64,000 bases of DNA, taken from NCBI GenBank assembly GCA_964019135.1, contig OZ025260.1:31738254-31802253 (forward strand). The letters run 5' to 3'. The notes below the pieces were generated by a model. It did not search any database, had not been told where the DNA came from, and saw nothing but the letters and a program-made list of their open reading frames with translations. Below, one piece after another: positions 12,301-23,700 of this stretch. Numbering within the stretch: position 1 is the stretch's first letter; each line of letters opens with the position of its first letter. Source of the DNA: Arenicola marina (lineage: Eukaryota > Annelida > Polychaeta > Arenicolidae). The position numbers were made by a program, and so were the translations under genes.

Positions 12301-14068
12301 CTATAGCAACAAATATAGCGTATATGATATACCAGGACTTGCCCGTGGGTAAATAGGTAATAACTGTAGAGGTTTCTCACATGTTCTCCACATCTCGGCG
12401 CAGATAGACGACGATGACCTCCTTCTCGGGGTATGGACTTCTCTTGCGGGTACGCACCAGCGGGTCGAGATCACTGAGGAAAAGATGTCAAACAATGCAA
12501 ACTGTACGACTGAGCAATCACAGAACAATCACGTTACCCATACATACATATACGGTTATACATGTAGTTTGATCTGGCTCAGGAGACTGAACAGCTTGGG
12601 TTTTGAAATTGCGATTTTGGCAAATAATTTCGATGAAAGAACATCATGTGAAAATCATAACATCCCTAACTGGAGTCGAACCCAGGACCGCCGATTTGGC
12701 GCGCAGGTACCTCTTACCAATTAAACATGTATGATCATCTCAGCTTATTATCCCAATTATTAAATAATATATGTATTGTGTTGCTCCTTGACAAGGACAG
12801 ATTCCGGTATATTTATCAATCAAGCGACAATTGGCCAGATGTTAGCATATGGACTTTTTGACTGCATTATTAATTGTCTTTCTACCCATTGAGACAATTT
12901 AAAAATAACAAAAATTAAGTACAAAATGACACAACGCCAAACAAAGCCATATGTTGTGTAAATGCATGTAATAATGCACAGGCCAGTCACAATACAATAT
13001 GCAGTACATGTACATATGTACCTATTAAATGCACAGGCCAGAAGGAAAATCACGCCTACGAGGAATCCAAAACGTATTCAGTCATCGCCCGAACAATACA
13101 ATATGTGATACCTATTTAATGCACATGCCAGAAGTCAAACTGAACTTACGAGGAATCCAGAACGTATTCAGTCATCGCCCGAAGAGGCGTTATGAAGATA
13201 TTGGCCGTGTACGACTGGCTGAAATCGATCTTTGGTCGAGACTTTAACTTGGCTTCTTCCGGAGAGCTGGCTTCGGGGGCGGGTGGGGATGCCTTGATGT
13301 CTGCACTCTGGACAGGATCCTGACCGGCAGAGGGCGCTAGCAGTCGGCATGTGCCACTCAGCCTGGCAAAGGGCACCACCAGTAGCACAGACTTCCTCTT
13401 TCTTGCCTGAGACAGCAGCCTGAAACGTCGCTCCCAACACCCTGGAAGTACCCAAAGCAAAACCTGTGGCTAGAAAATTGCCTGTCTGGTAAACAAACTC
13501 TGTCTTACTGCACATCCCAGAGGTTCCCATGTTTCATATAATAACGTTGGTGAACAAGTATGAAGATTAGTTAATATACCAGTACATATCAAAACCTTTT
13601 CTTCTTCTTCTTCTTCAGCCTTCTTGCATTCTCTGAATGCTTTTAAAACTGTATTTGCTGTACTATAATTTAACTAAACTTGCACAAACACATGGTTGAG
13701 AATGAAATAAAATAGCACAAAATCGTTTGCTTAATTGGTTTGAAAATGACACTATAACTTATAAAGATCATCTTAATTAATCTTATAAATATTATTTTAA
13801 TTAATCTTATAAATATCATCCTATGATCTTACAGGTTATACCAGCCAGCCTTGATACAATGGGTTATATCAACCAGTCCTGTCACTGGGTTATACCGGCC
13901 AGCCCTATCACTGGGTTATACCAGCCAGCTCTGATACTGGGTTATACCTGAGCATGGTTGTGATGTCACCAGACGTCTAGGTGCAGCGGTGCAAGAGGCT
14001 GAGGACTGGAGGCTACGGCCAGATAATTGCAGCCGAATTGCTTGTCTTGGTATACCCCAGGTAGCCAT
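9247..14068 (-). CDS. SLC30A9: SLC30A9 (ZnT9), mitochondrial zinc transporter; first five coding exons, 3' part outside the window
   Basis: Five minus-strand exons join in frame: 14068-13948, 13441-13150, 12473-12381, 11993-11911 and 9350-9247 (693 nt, 231 codons), with intron phases 1, 2, 2, 1 and 0. Exon 1 encodes an Arg-rich, acid-free start (MATWGIPRQAIRLQ), as expected of a mitochondrial targeting peptide. Exons 2-4 carry the conserved SLC30A9 N-terminal domain: NIFITPLRAMTEYVLDSS, then SDLDPLV, KRSPYPEKE and VVYLRRDVEN, then KWGSLEKV. These match, with the same spacing, the human stretch that runs from FITGVRAINEF through SSDLEQLR and RRSPHED to EVWGS. Exon 5 ends in FKPTPIPGT, where the family has a Gly/Pro turn just before the first membrane helix. 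The cation-diffusion helices themselves must lie beyond the left edge, after an intron of more than 9 kb. SLC30A9 exports zinc from mitochondria; that role comes from family knowledge. The identification is strong; the exact 5' end is less so. Confidence 0.88.
9351..10586. other. SLC30A9 intron 4, 3' half: no gene seen
   Basis: Unique AT-rich sequence with a (TA)n microsatellite at about 9,622-9,650. An open frame of 102 codons on the plus strand at 9,840-10,148 has no recognisable motif and typical intron composition, so it is not called. Confidence 0.6.
10587..11800. mobile_element. Non-autonomous hAT-type DNA transposon (1.2 kb)
   Basis: The left end reads CAGACATGGGGTAATC and the right end, reversed, reads CAGGCATGGGGTGATT, a terminal inverted repeat starting with CAG. 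The flanks ctgagtag (10579-10586) and ctgaatag (11801-11808) are an 8-bp target duplication with one change. Eight bases and CAG ends are typical of hAT elements. Both ends are packed with subterminal palindromes built on GTAATCGTAATCGATTAC, within about 190 bp of the left end and 150 bp of the right. No transposase remnant was seen in the middle. It sits in intron 4 of SLC30A9, 110 bp from exon 4. Confidence 0.85.
11911..11993 (-). CDS. SLC30A9: SLC30A9 coding exon 4
   Basis: 83 nt. It reads AINKWGSLEKVQKERKRIAK and then KEWRDNA, a charged helix that aligns without gaps with the segment after DVE in vertebrate SLC30A9. The acceptor TATTTTAAG (ending 11994) is used rather than the CACAG 17 bases upstream, because the latter would bring an in-frame TAA. 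The donor is AATGCCT then GTGAGTAC. Confidence 0.85.
11994..12380. other. SLC30A9 intron 3: nothing recognised
   Basis: Unique intronic sequence between exons 3 and 4. Short open frames here are extensions of exon 3 into the intron. Confidence 0.6.
12381..12473 (-). CDS. SLC30A9: SLC30A9 coding exon 3
   Basis: 93 nt bounded by acceptor TTTTCCTCAG and donor AACAT then GTGAGAAA. It reads SDLDPLVRTRKRSPYPEK and then VIVVYLRRDVEN, colinear with the SSDLEQLRKIRRRSP and VYLRSDVE blocks of vertebrate SLC30A9. Phase 2 in and phase 2 out. Confidence 0.88.
12560..12740 (-). mobile_element. tRNA-derived SINE-like fragment in SLC30A9 intron 2
   Basis: On the minus strand an A-box-like TTTAATTGGTAAGAGG (around 12,712-12,727) is followed by a B box GGTTCGACTCC (12,672-12,682), the spacing of a tRNA. 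The stem pairing is poor and the sequence continues into unrelated DNA, so this is a SINE head rather than a working tRNA gene. The far end is not defined. Confidence 0.5.
12990..13183 (-). repeat. Tandem duplication of the exon 2 splice donor (90-104-bp unit, 2 copies)
   Basis: Plus-strand 13,149-13,183 (end of exon 2 with its donor) and 13,059-13,093 in the intron are nearly identical over 35 bases, 90 bp apart. The similarity continues into the intron (atgcacaggccagaag and atgcacatgccagaag). In the intronic copy the donor GTAAGTTC has become GTAGGCGT. A partial third copy is visible around 12,973-12,990. It is an early tandem duplication across an exon-intron boundary. Confidence 0.9.
13150..13441 (-). 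CDS. SLC30A9: SLC30A9 coding exon 2
   Basis: 292 nt. The acceptor TACTTCCAG ends at 13442 and the donor GATTCCTC then GTAAGTTC at 13149. The first half (low-conservation Arg/Lys then Pro/Ala/Ser-rich linker) leads into the conserved NIFITPLRAMTEYVLDSS motif of SLC30A9. The acceptor was chosen because it completes the phase-1 codon from exon 1 and avoids the in-frame stop (TAG near 13470) carried by a slightly earlier start. The donor end is duplicated downstream. Confidence 0.82.
13834..13948 (-). repeat. 26-bp tandem repeat beginning at the exon 1 splice donor (5 copies)
   Basis: The motif gggttatacc occurs at 13939 (the true donor, GGTATAACCC on the coding strand), 13913, 13887 and 13861 (changed to gggttatatc), plus one shorter copy at 13834. 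The spacing is exactly 26 bp for the first four. Three of the four downstream copies keep the GT. Confidence 0.9.
13948..14068 (-). CDS. SLC30A9: SLC30A9 coding exon 1: mitochondrial targeting sequence
   Basis: Forty codons plus one base. The ATG complement is at 14066-14068. The peptide has six Arg, no Asp or Glu, and many Ser/Ala/Leu, as in a mitochondrial presequence. The donor is CTCAG then GTATAAC. A TTTTACAG acceptor ends at 14081, 13 bases before the ATG, so a separate non-coding first exon is likely further right. The intron starts with four tandem copies of its own donor. Confidence 0.78.
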
Positions 14069-14081
14069 ACTGGGGCCAAGC

Positions 14082-15128
14082 TGTAAAACACAATACCAGA
14101 TTAATTAATTACTACCCAATATTACAAAACATACTCAGAGAAACAGGAGGAAACAGGAAAGGAGAATCAGCATGATCTTTGTGTATATATATAAATAGGA
14201 TCACTCATTTCATGCACAGGATTTCACAATATCATTGGATAATACTGGGTAATTCAACATACCTAATTCAGCAAACAGTGGTTGGTTGCTAGATCATATG
14301 CATTTATTTCTGGATCAATACAACAAGAAGATAGACAAATAGAGGCTTTAGTATCAATATCTATATATATTCTACACTACAAATTGCAAGCTGGAACATG
14401 ACAAAACAAACTACAGTAGGGAGAAACTTGAGGTGTGACAAACTGCACCTTTTCCTAAGTATATTCACTTTCCATAATTCTGTGAGCAGTTGCTTAAATA
14501 TCTAATGACATAAGCCTACAAAAAATAGATTAATGCTCCTAGATTAATTATAAATCCATAGATATAACAACTCGCTGAAAGGATTATACCATAGATCTAT
14601 ACTATAGTCTAGATCAGTTAAATAACAGATAAATGCCTAACTCCCTAGTGATTTATATTATAGGTTAGATTAGTTATTAGTTATATATGCAGCAGATATA
14701 TATTTCTTTATCATTTGATATTCTAATGTCTAATGCCAGTCAAAGAGACATGTTTTTATATAATGGGTACCAGGGATCTTCCAAGAAATGTACCAACTGT
14801 ACCACTATATCAGTGTTCTGTCAGTGTCATCATTACAGTCTTGGTAAAGGCTGGTCAAGTCCCAAATGGAGTTGATTCCTAACATTACAGTCTCAGACTA
14901 TCTGGTCCAATGGTACTCTGTTAACTATAATAAATATAGGCACTGTATATGACTACCACCCCCTCCTCCCCTTTTGCATCTATTGATTTATTATATCTGT
15001 AGATTGAGGGATAAAAGTTCTGCAGGGTCCTAAATGTTATATCAAATACACCAAAGATTGCGCATGAGATATCTTGATATGTAATAGCTACTGTCAAATA
15101 CTTATCTTGTACTTGATACCAATTTTGT
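14082..15128. other. Upstream of SLC30A9 coding exon 1: no gene seen
   Basis: AT-rich sequence. A non-coding SLC30A9 exon and promoter may lie here or further right, because a TTTTACAG acceptor precedes exon 1, but no TATA box, CpG-rich stretch or donor was convincing. Confidence 0.5.
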
Positions 15129-15130
15129 TA

Positions 15131-15962
15131 CCGTAAACGACCTATTAGAAGCCGCACCCCAACTTTGGCCTAAAAACCGGGTTGGCTGGCGCCCAGAACC
15201 ATTTCCGGAAAACTACATATTATAAGCTGCACCCCGACTTTGGCCTTCCAACCCCCCCCCCCCCCCCCCACCGGGCCGCCCTCCGCCCTGTATTCCTGCT
15301 TAATCCATCCAGCCTACCAAGCCACTTAATTGTTTATACAAGCAGTCGCGACCACTAACAGCATTCGCCCCTCCCTCTCCGATCGCACCTCTTATCAAGT
15401 GTCACACCAGTGGCTGGCTCTCCTGGACCTTACCAAACCAATTAATTGTTTATACAAGCAGTCGTGACTACTAACAACATTCCCCTCTCTTGTCGGTCTT
15501 TATTGCCCTGGGTAATACAATGCCTGGGAAAAGAACATCTTACGACGCAGCTTTCAAGTTGAAGGTTATTCAACATGCGACTGAGTCTCAGAGTAACAGA
15601 GCTACTACTGAGTACTTGGGTCTCAATGAGAAACAAGTCCGAGAGTGGAAGAAAAAGCGATCTGAGATGACGGACTATTGATATTTGAAATGGATGATCT
15701 CCCGACTTGTTGACGTGTACAACATTGTGATGCAATATATGTTTTGTTGAATCGTATGACGTTATGATGCAATAAATTATTTTAGCAACATCGGTAATTT
15801 TCACATCACTCCCCCCCCCCCCCACCGCCTTGTCCTGCCACGCTCACTTGAAATCGGCAAAAGGCCCTATTATAAGCTGCACCCTGACTTCCGACTAAAA
15901 CTCGGGAATTTGACCCTCCAACTTCCTAATATAAGCCGCGGCTTCTAATACATCGTTTACGG
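15131..15962 (+). mobile_element. Small pogo/Tigger-like element with TA target duplication
   Basis: The left end CCGTAAACGA.CTATTAGAAGCCGC and the reversed right end CCGTAAACGA.GTATTAGAAGCCGC form inverted repeats of about 25 bp, flanked by TA on both sides (15129-15130 and 15963-15964). A subterminal motif (tataagctgcacc followed by gactt) occurs as direct repeats near both ends. An internal block ending in tttatacaagcagtcg is duplicated at about 15,335 and 15,447. The element is 832 bp. It carries one short helix-turn-helix ORF and no DDE transposase domain, so it can move only with help from a full-length relative. Confidence 0.82.
15520..15681 (+). CDS. Pogo-type DNA-binding (helix-turn-helix) ORF, 53 codons
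   Basis: Reads MPGKRTSYDAAFKLKV, then EYLGLNEKQVREWKKKR. This resembles the N-terminal CENP-B/pogo or Brinker-type helix-turn-helix that binds transposon ends: the YDAAFKLKVI helix, then LGLNEKQVREWKK as recognition helix. The stop follows within a few codons, so only the DNA-binding part is present. It may be a truncated transposase that could act as a repressor of related elements, or simply a fossil. An ATG at 15490 would add ten residues without family resemblance. Confidence 0.6.
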   Translation: MPGKRTSYDAAFKLKVIQHATESQSNRATTEYLGLNEKQVREWKKKRSEMTDY

Positions 15963-15964
15963 TA

Positions 15965-17716
15965 CATATTAAGCAATAGGGGATGCAATATTATTTTTGC
16001 TTCGTGCACAATCAAACATAAGCCTAAATAACCTTTTTGATTAAGCTTACTATAATATGTAATAAATATATAACTAGATATATAATATATAGGCAGGACT
16101 ACCAGTGAAAGAATGTAATGTTATCATTTAATGATACCTGATAATCTTGATCAGTCTGACCTCTTTACTGTCTAGACTGATGGCTTTGATGCAAGGTAAA
16201 CAAAGTCAAAGAGAAGTGCAAAGCCAGTTTCTTCTAAGCAGCGAAGTCTAAACTTTTCCTCATGGGCTTGTAGATTTGCCAAAGTTGTTCAACTTTCTCA
16301 GCTGATTCGTGAATGGGCCCTAATTTTACACAGTTCTTGGCATGGATGTGTAGCATTTTGGGGCTCCCACATGCACCTCCTTATAATGTTTTGTATCTTC
16401 CCCCACCTCCACCCACCCCCGGGCCTGAACTGCTGATGGCTGATCAGGACAAATTAATTTGACTGAGCCTTGACCAGTTGACCGTTCATTTGACTGGAGG
16501 ATTTGGTAGTTTGTATTCTCATCATGCTTTTGTCACGAATCTGGGCACCCATAAATATTATAAGCATTACCTCAGAAGGTATTGCACAACCCTCAGCTTT
16601 ATCCAAACTCTTTTGCTTGGTCAGTCGGTAAGGGGTTCACCTTCCACTATCAAAATATTTTGGTTTTCTCAGACAGCCGACGTCTATATGGCATTTCATT
16701 TCCGGTGCAAGCGAACCAGTGTTCGTGCTACAATCGCTAGGCGGCGCTGCGGCTGGCCGACTTTGGCACCTTTTTTTTTACGTTTCTAACAAGGAGTGCC
16801 GCGAAAGTGTACTTTAGTAGGCCAGGAGCGGACTTATGGGGGGGGGGGGGAGGGTTAGGGGGGTTTGAACCAGAACATACAACATACATGTTAAAGTCCC
16901 AAGTCTTCAGGCAGCAAGCCCCCCCCTTGGGAAACTAAACATACACTGTTAAAGTCGGGTTCTCCAAGCCCAAGCCCCCCGCCCCCGCCCACCCTCCACT
17001 CTCCCGGTCGCAAGTTTTTCAGAGCACACTCTCTGTATGGCTTTCATTTAACAGTTTGTATTTAACTTAGAGGGTAGCGTACGACATTGTAAATTACGGC
17101 AAACAATGCATAGTGACATAATTTGTAGACATATTATAAGAGTATAATTTGTTGTTTAGTGACTGGACACATCGTATTTTTGGGTTTTTGTTGTTGTTGT
17201 TGATTTTTTTTTTTTTTTTTTTTTGGGGGGGGGGGGGGGGTTGAAGCCATGGATAAGAGGCTGAATAAATCCCGCCCCTTATTAAAACGTTGTCGCTCAT
17301 GGAACCATGGTACCATGGGCAAGGGGGTATTTCCTATTTTCGTTCCTCGGGAATGGGCGTTTCATTTTACCGTGAACTGGAGATTAAGAAATACTTCTTC
17401 GTGAACTTGGAATGGGATATTGGCCGATCGTCGTGATCAAGGATGTTCATTAATTGAGCCCGGAGAATCTTAACATTAAATAACCGTGAATTGGGAAATC
17501 GCCAATTTATATTATGTTCCCGCTCTTTCCGGGGAGTTTTCCATTCAATTCATCGTCATCGTGACCTGGGAATACAAAAAAATATTTTGGGAACACAACC
17601 CCCCCTTGCCCCCCCCCCCCCCACTCCTCCCTCCACTACCTTGTGTTGTGGGATTTACCCCAACCTCACACACACCGACTGGTGAGAATAACAAACGAAC
17701 ACACGGCTCGGTATGA
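15965..17716. other. Intergenic stretch with homopolymer runs
   Basis: No gene recognised. It contains a poly-G run near 16,840, a (TTG)n tract into about 20 T followed by about 18 G near 17,200-17,240, and poly-C runs near 17,590-17,620. Short open frames through these runs are low-complexity. Confidence 0.6.
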
Positions 17717-20700
17717 CCGGCCGTGACTCACTGGGCAGGAGAACCCAGGGTACCCGGCCGTGACTCACTGGGCAGGAGAACCCAGGGTACCCGGCCGTGA
17801 CTCACTGGACAGGACCCAGGGTACCCGGCCGTGACTCACTGGACAGGACCCAGAGTACCCGGCCATGACTCACTGGGCAGGAGAACCCAGGGTACCCGGC
17901 CGTGACTCACTAGACAGGAGGACCCAGGGTACCCGGCCGTGACTCACTAGACAGGAGGCCCCAGGGTACCCGGCCGTGACTCACTGGACAGGAGAACCCA
18001 GAGTACCCGGCCATGACTCACTGGACAGGAGAACCCAGGGTACCCGGCCGTGACTCACTAGACAGGAGAACCCAGGGTACCCGGCCGTGACTCACTGGAC
18101 AGGAGAACCCAGGGTAACCGGCCATGACTCACTGGACAGGAGAACCCAGGGTACCCGGCCGAGACTCACTGGACAGGAGAACCCAGGGTACCCGGCCGTG
18201 ACTCACTAGACAGGAGGACCCAGGGTACCCGGCCGTGACTCACTAGACAGGAGGACCCAGGGTACCCGGCCGTGACTTACTGGGCAGGAGAACCCAGGGT
18301 ACCCGGCCGTGACTCACTGGACAAGAGAACCCAGGGTACCCGGCCGTGACTCACTGGACAGGAGAACCCCGGGTACGCGGCCGTGACTCACTGGGCAGGA
18401 GAACCCAGGGTACCCGGCCGTGACTCACTGGACAGGACCCAGGGTACCCGGCCGTGACTCACTGGACAGGACCCAGAGTACCCGGCCATGACTCACTGGG
18501 CAGGAGAACCCAGGGTACCCGGCCGTGACTCACTAGACAGGAGGACCCAGGGTACCCGGCCGTGACTCACTAGACAGGAGGACCCAGGGTACCCAGCCGT
18601 GATTGTTTGGACAGGAGAACCCAGGGTACCCGGCCGTGACTCACTGGACAGGAGAACCCAGGGTAACCGGCCATGACTCACTGGACAGGAGAACCCAGGG
18701 TACCCGGCCGAGACTCACTGGACAGGAGAACCCAGGGTACCCGGCCGTGACTCACTAGACAGGAGAACCCAGGGTACCCGGCCGTGACTCACTAGACAGG
18801 AGGACCCAGGGTACCCGGCCGTGACTTACTGGGCAGGAGAACCCAGGGTACCCGGCCGTGACTCACTGGACAGGAGAACCCAGGGTACCCGGCCGTGACT
18901 CACTGGACAGGAGAACCCCGGGTACGCGGCCGTGACTCACTGGGCAGGAGAACCCAGGGTACCCGGCCGTGACTCACTGGACAGGACCCAGGGTACCCGG
19001 CCGTGACTCACTGGACAGGACCCAGAGTACCCGGCCATGACTCACTGGGCAGGAGAACCCAGGGTACCCGGCCGTGACTCACTAGACAGGAGGACCCAGG
19101 GTACCCGGCCGTGACTCACTAGACAGGAGGCCCCAGGGTACCCGGCCGTGACTCACTGGACAGGAGAACCCAGGGTACCCGGCCATGACTCACTGGACAG
19201 GAGAACCCAGGGTACCCGGCCGTGACTCACTAGACAGGAGAACCCAGGGTACCCGGCCGTGACTCACTGGACAGGAGAACCCAGGGTAACCGGCCATGAC
19301 TCACTGGACAGGAGAACCCAGGGTACCCGGCCGAGACTCACTGGACAGGAGGACCCAGGGTACCCGGCCGTGACTCACTAGACAGGAGGACCCAGGGTAT
19401 CCAGCCGTGATTGTTTGGACAGGAGAACCCAGGGTACCCGGCCGTGACTCACTGGACAGGAGAACCCAGGGTAACCGGCCATGACTCACTGGACAGGAGA
19501 ACCCAGGGTACCCGGCCGTGACTCACTAGACAGGAGGACCCAGGGTACCCGGCCGTGACTCACTAGACAGGAGGACCCAGGGTACCCGGCCGTGACTTAC
19601 TGGGCAGGAGAACCCAGGGTACCCGGCCGTGACTCACTGGACAGGACCCAGAGTACCCGGCCATGACTCACTGGGCAGGAGAACCCAGGGTACCCGGCCG
19701 TGACTCACTAGACAGGAGGACCCAGGGTACCCGGCCGTGACTCACTAGACAGGAGGAACCAGGGTACCCAGCCGTGATTGTTTGGACAGGAGAACCCAGG
19801 GTACCCGGCCGTGACTCACTAGACAGGAGGACCCATGGTACCCGGCCGTGACTCACTAGACAGGAGGACCCAGGGTACCCGGCCGTGACTTACTGGACAG
19901 GAGAACCCAGGGTACCCGGCCATGACTCACTGGACAGGAGAACCCAGGGTACCCGGCCGTGACTCCCTAGACAGGAGAACCAAGGGTAACCGGCCATGAC
20001 TCACTGGACAGGAGAACCCAGGGTACCCGGCCGTGACTCACTGGACAGGAGAACCCAGGGTACCCGGCCGAGACTCACTGGACAGGAGAACCCAGGGTAC
20101 CCGGCCGTGACTCACTGGACAGGAGAACCCAGGGTACCCGGCCGTGACTCACTAGACAGGAGGACCCAGGGTACCCGGCCGTGACTCACTGGACAGGAGA
20201 ACCCAGGGTAACCGGCCATGACTCACTGGACAGGAGAACCCAGGGTACCCGGCCGAGACTCACTGGACAGGAGAACCCAGGGTACCCGGCCGTGACTCAC
20301 TGGACAGGAGAACCCAGGGTACCCGGCCGTGACTCACTAGACAGGAGAACCCAGGGTACCCGGCCGTGACTCACTGGACAGGAGAACCCAGGGTAACCGG
20401 CCATGACTCACTGGACAGGAGAACCCAGGGTACCCGGCCGAGACTCACTGGACAGGAGAACCCAGGGTACCCGGCCGTGACTCACTGGACAGGAGAACCC
20501 AGGGTACCCGGCCGTGACTCACTAGACAGGAGGACCCAGGGTACCCGGCCGTGACTCACTGGGCAGGAGAACCCAGGGTACCCGGCCGTGACTCACTGGA
20601 CAGGAGAACCCAGGGTACCCGGCCGTGACTCACTGGACAGGAGAACCCAGGGTACCCGGCCGTGACTCACTGGACAGGAGAACCCAGGGTACCCGGCCGT

Positions 20701-23700
20701 GACTCACTAGACAGGAGGACCCAGGGTACCCGGCCGTGACTCACTGGACAGGAGAACCCAGGGTACCCGGCCGTGACTCACTGGACAGGAGGACCCAGGG
20801 TACCCAGCCGTGATTGTTTGGACAGGAGAACCCAGGGTACCCGGCCGTGACTCACTAGACAGGAGGACCCTAGGTACCCGGCCGTGACTCACTAGACAGG
20901 AGGAGCCAGGGTACCCAGCCGTGATTGTTTGGACAGGAGAACCCAGGGTACCCGGCCGTGACTCACTAGACAGGAGGACCCAGGGTACCCGGCCGTGACT
21001 CAATGGACAGGAGAACCCAGGGTACCCGGCCGTGACTGCTTGGACAGGAGAACCCAGGGTACCCGGCCGTGACTGTTTGGACAGGAGAACCCAGGGTACC
21101 CGGCCGTGACTCACCGGGCAGGAGAACCCAGGGTACCCGGCCATGACTCACTGGGCAGGACCCAGGGTAACCGGCCGTGACTCCCTAGACAGGAGAACCC
21201 AGGGTACCCGGCCATGACTCACTGGACAGGAGGACCCAGGGTACCCGGCCATGACTCACTGGACAGAAGAACCCAGGGTACCCGGCCATGACTCACTGGA
21301 CAGGAGAACCCAGGGTACCCGGCCGTGACTCACTGGACAGGAGGACCCAGGGTACCCGGCCGTGACTCACTGGACAGGAGAACCCAGGGTAACCGGCCGT
21401 GACTCCCTAGACAGGAGAACCCAGGGTACCCGGCCGTGACTCACTGGACAGGAGAACCCAGGGTACCCGGCCATGACTCACTGGGCAGGACCCAGGATAC
21501 CCAGCCGTGACTCACTGGACAGAAGAACCCAGGGTACCCGGCCGTGACTGCTTGGACAGGAGAACCCAGGGTACCCGGCCGAGACTCATTGGTCAGGAGA
21601 ACCCAGGGTACCCGGCCGTGACTCATGGGTCAGGAGAACCCAGGGTACCCGGCCGTGACTGTTTTGACAGGAGAACCCAGGGTACCCGGCCGTGACTCAC
21701 TGGACAGGAGAACCCAGGGTACCCGGCCGTCACTCCCTAGACAGGAGAACCCAGGGTACCCGGCCGTGACTGTTTGGACAGGAGAACCCAGGGTACCCGG
21801 CCGTGACTCACTAGACAGGAGAACCTAGGGTACCCGGCCGTGACTCACTGGGCAGGAGAACCCAGGGTAACCGGCCGTGACTCCCTAGACAGGAGAACCC
21901 AGGGTACCCGGCCATGACTCACTGGACAGGAGAACCCAGGGTACCCGGCCGTGACTCACTGGACAGGACCCAGGGTACCCGGCCGTGACTCACTGGACAG
22001 GAGAACCCAGGGTACCCGGCCGTGACTCACTGGACAGGAGAACCCAGGGTACCCGGCCGTGACTCACTGGACAGAAGAACCCAGGGTACCCGGCCGTGAC
22101 TTACTGGACAGGAGGACTCAGGGTACCCGGCCGTGACTCACTGGACAGGAGAACCCAGGGTACCCGGCCATGACTCACTGGGCAGGACCCAGGATACCCA
22201 GCCGTGACTCACTGGACAGGAGAACCCAGGGTACCCGGCCGTCACTCACTGGACAGAAGAACCCAGGGTACCCGGCCGTGACTCACTGGGCAGGAGAACC
22301 CAGGGTACCCGGCCGTGACTCACTGGACAGAAGAACCCAGGGTACCCGGCCGTGACTCACTGGGCAGGAGAACCCAGGGTACCCGGCCGTGACTCACTGG
22401 ACAGAAGAACCCAGGGTACCCGGCCGTGACTCACTGGGCAGGAGAACCCAGGGTACCCGGCCGTGACTCACTGGACAGAAGAACCCAGGGTACCCGGCCG
22501 TGACTCACTGGGCAGGAGAACCCAGGGTAACCGGCCGTGACTCACTAGACAGGAGAACCCAGGGTACCCGGCCGTGACTTACTGGACACTAGAACCCAGG
22601 GTACCCGGCCGTGACTCACTGGACAGAAGAACCCAGGGTACCCGGCCGTGACTCACTGGGCAGGAGAACCCAGGGTACCCGGCCGTGACTCACTGGACAG
22701 GAGAACCCAGGGTACCCGGCCGTGACTTACTGGACAGGAGAACCCAGGGTACCCGGCCATGACTCACTGGGCAGGACCCAGGGTACCCGGCCGTGACTCA
22801 CTGGGCAGGAGAACCCAGGGTACCCGGCCGTGACTTACTGGACAGGAGAACCCAGGGTACCCGGCCATGACTCACTGGGCAGGACCCAGGATACCCAGCC
22901 GTGACTCACTGGACAGGAGAACCCAGGGTACCCGGCCGTGACTTACTGGACAGGAGAACCCAGGGTACCCGGCCATGACTCACTGGGCAGGACCCAGGAC
23001 ACCCAGCCGTGACTCACTGGACAGAAGAACCCAGGGTACCCGGCCGTGACTCACTGGACAGGAGAACCCAGGGTACCCGGCCATGACTCACTGGGCAGGA
23101 CCCAGGATACCCAGCCGTGACTCACTGGACAGGAGAACCCAGGGTACCCGGCCGTGACTTACTGGACAGGAGAACCCAGGGTACCCGGCCATGACTCACT
23201 GGGCAGGACCCAGGACACCCAGCCGTGACTCACTGGACAGAAGAACCCAGGGTACCCGGCCGTGACTCCCTAGACAGGAGAACCCAGGGTACCCGGCCGT
23301 GACTCACTGGACAGGAGAACCCAGGGTACCCGGCCATGACTCACTGGACAGGAGAACCCAGAGTACCCGGCCGTGACTTACTGGACAGGAGAACACAGGG
23401 TACCCGGCCGTGACTCACTGGACAGGACCCAGGGTACGCGGCCGTGACTCACTGGACAGGAGAACCCAGGGTACCCGGCCGTGACTCACTGGACAGGACC
23501 CAGGGTACCCGGCCATGACTCACTGGACAGGAGAACCCAGGGTACCCGGCCGTGACTTTCTGGACAGGAGAACCCAGGGTACCCGGCCGTGACTCACTGA
23601 ACAGGAGAACCCAGGGTACCCGGCCATGACTCACTGGACAGGAGAACCCAGGGTACCCGGCCGTGACTCACTGGACAGGACCCAGGGTACCCGGCCGTGA

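Noticed and set aside
12650-12735. Functional tRNA gene
   Set aside because: A and B boxes are visible but stems do not pair well and there is no terminator; a SINE fits better. The same holds for 35,278-35,345 and 33,120-33,175.
13168-13530. 120-codon minus-strand ORF starting MGTSGMC
   Set aside because: Out of frame with the conserved SLC30A9 reading of exon 2.
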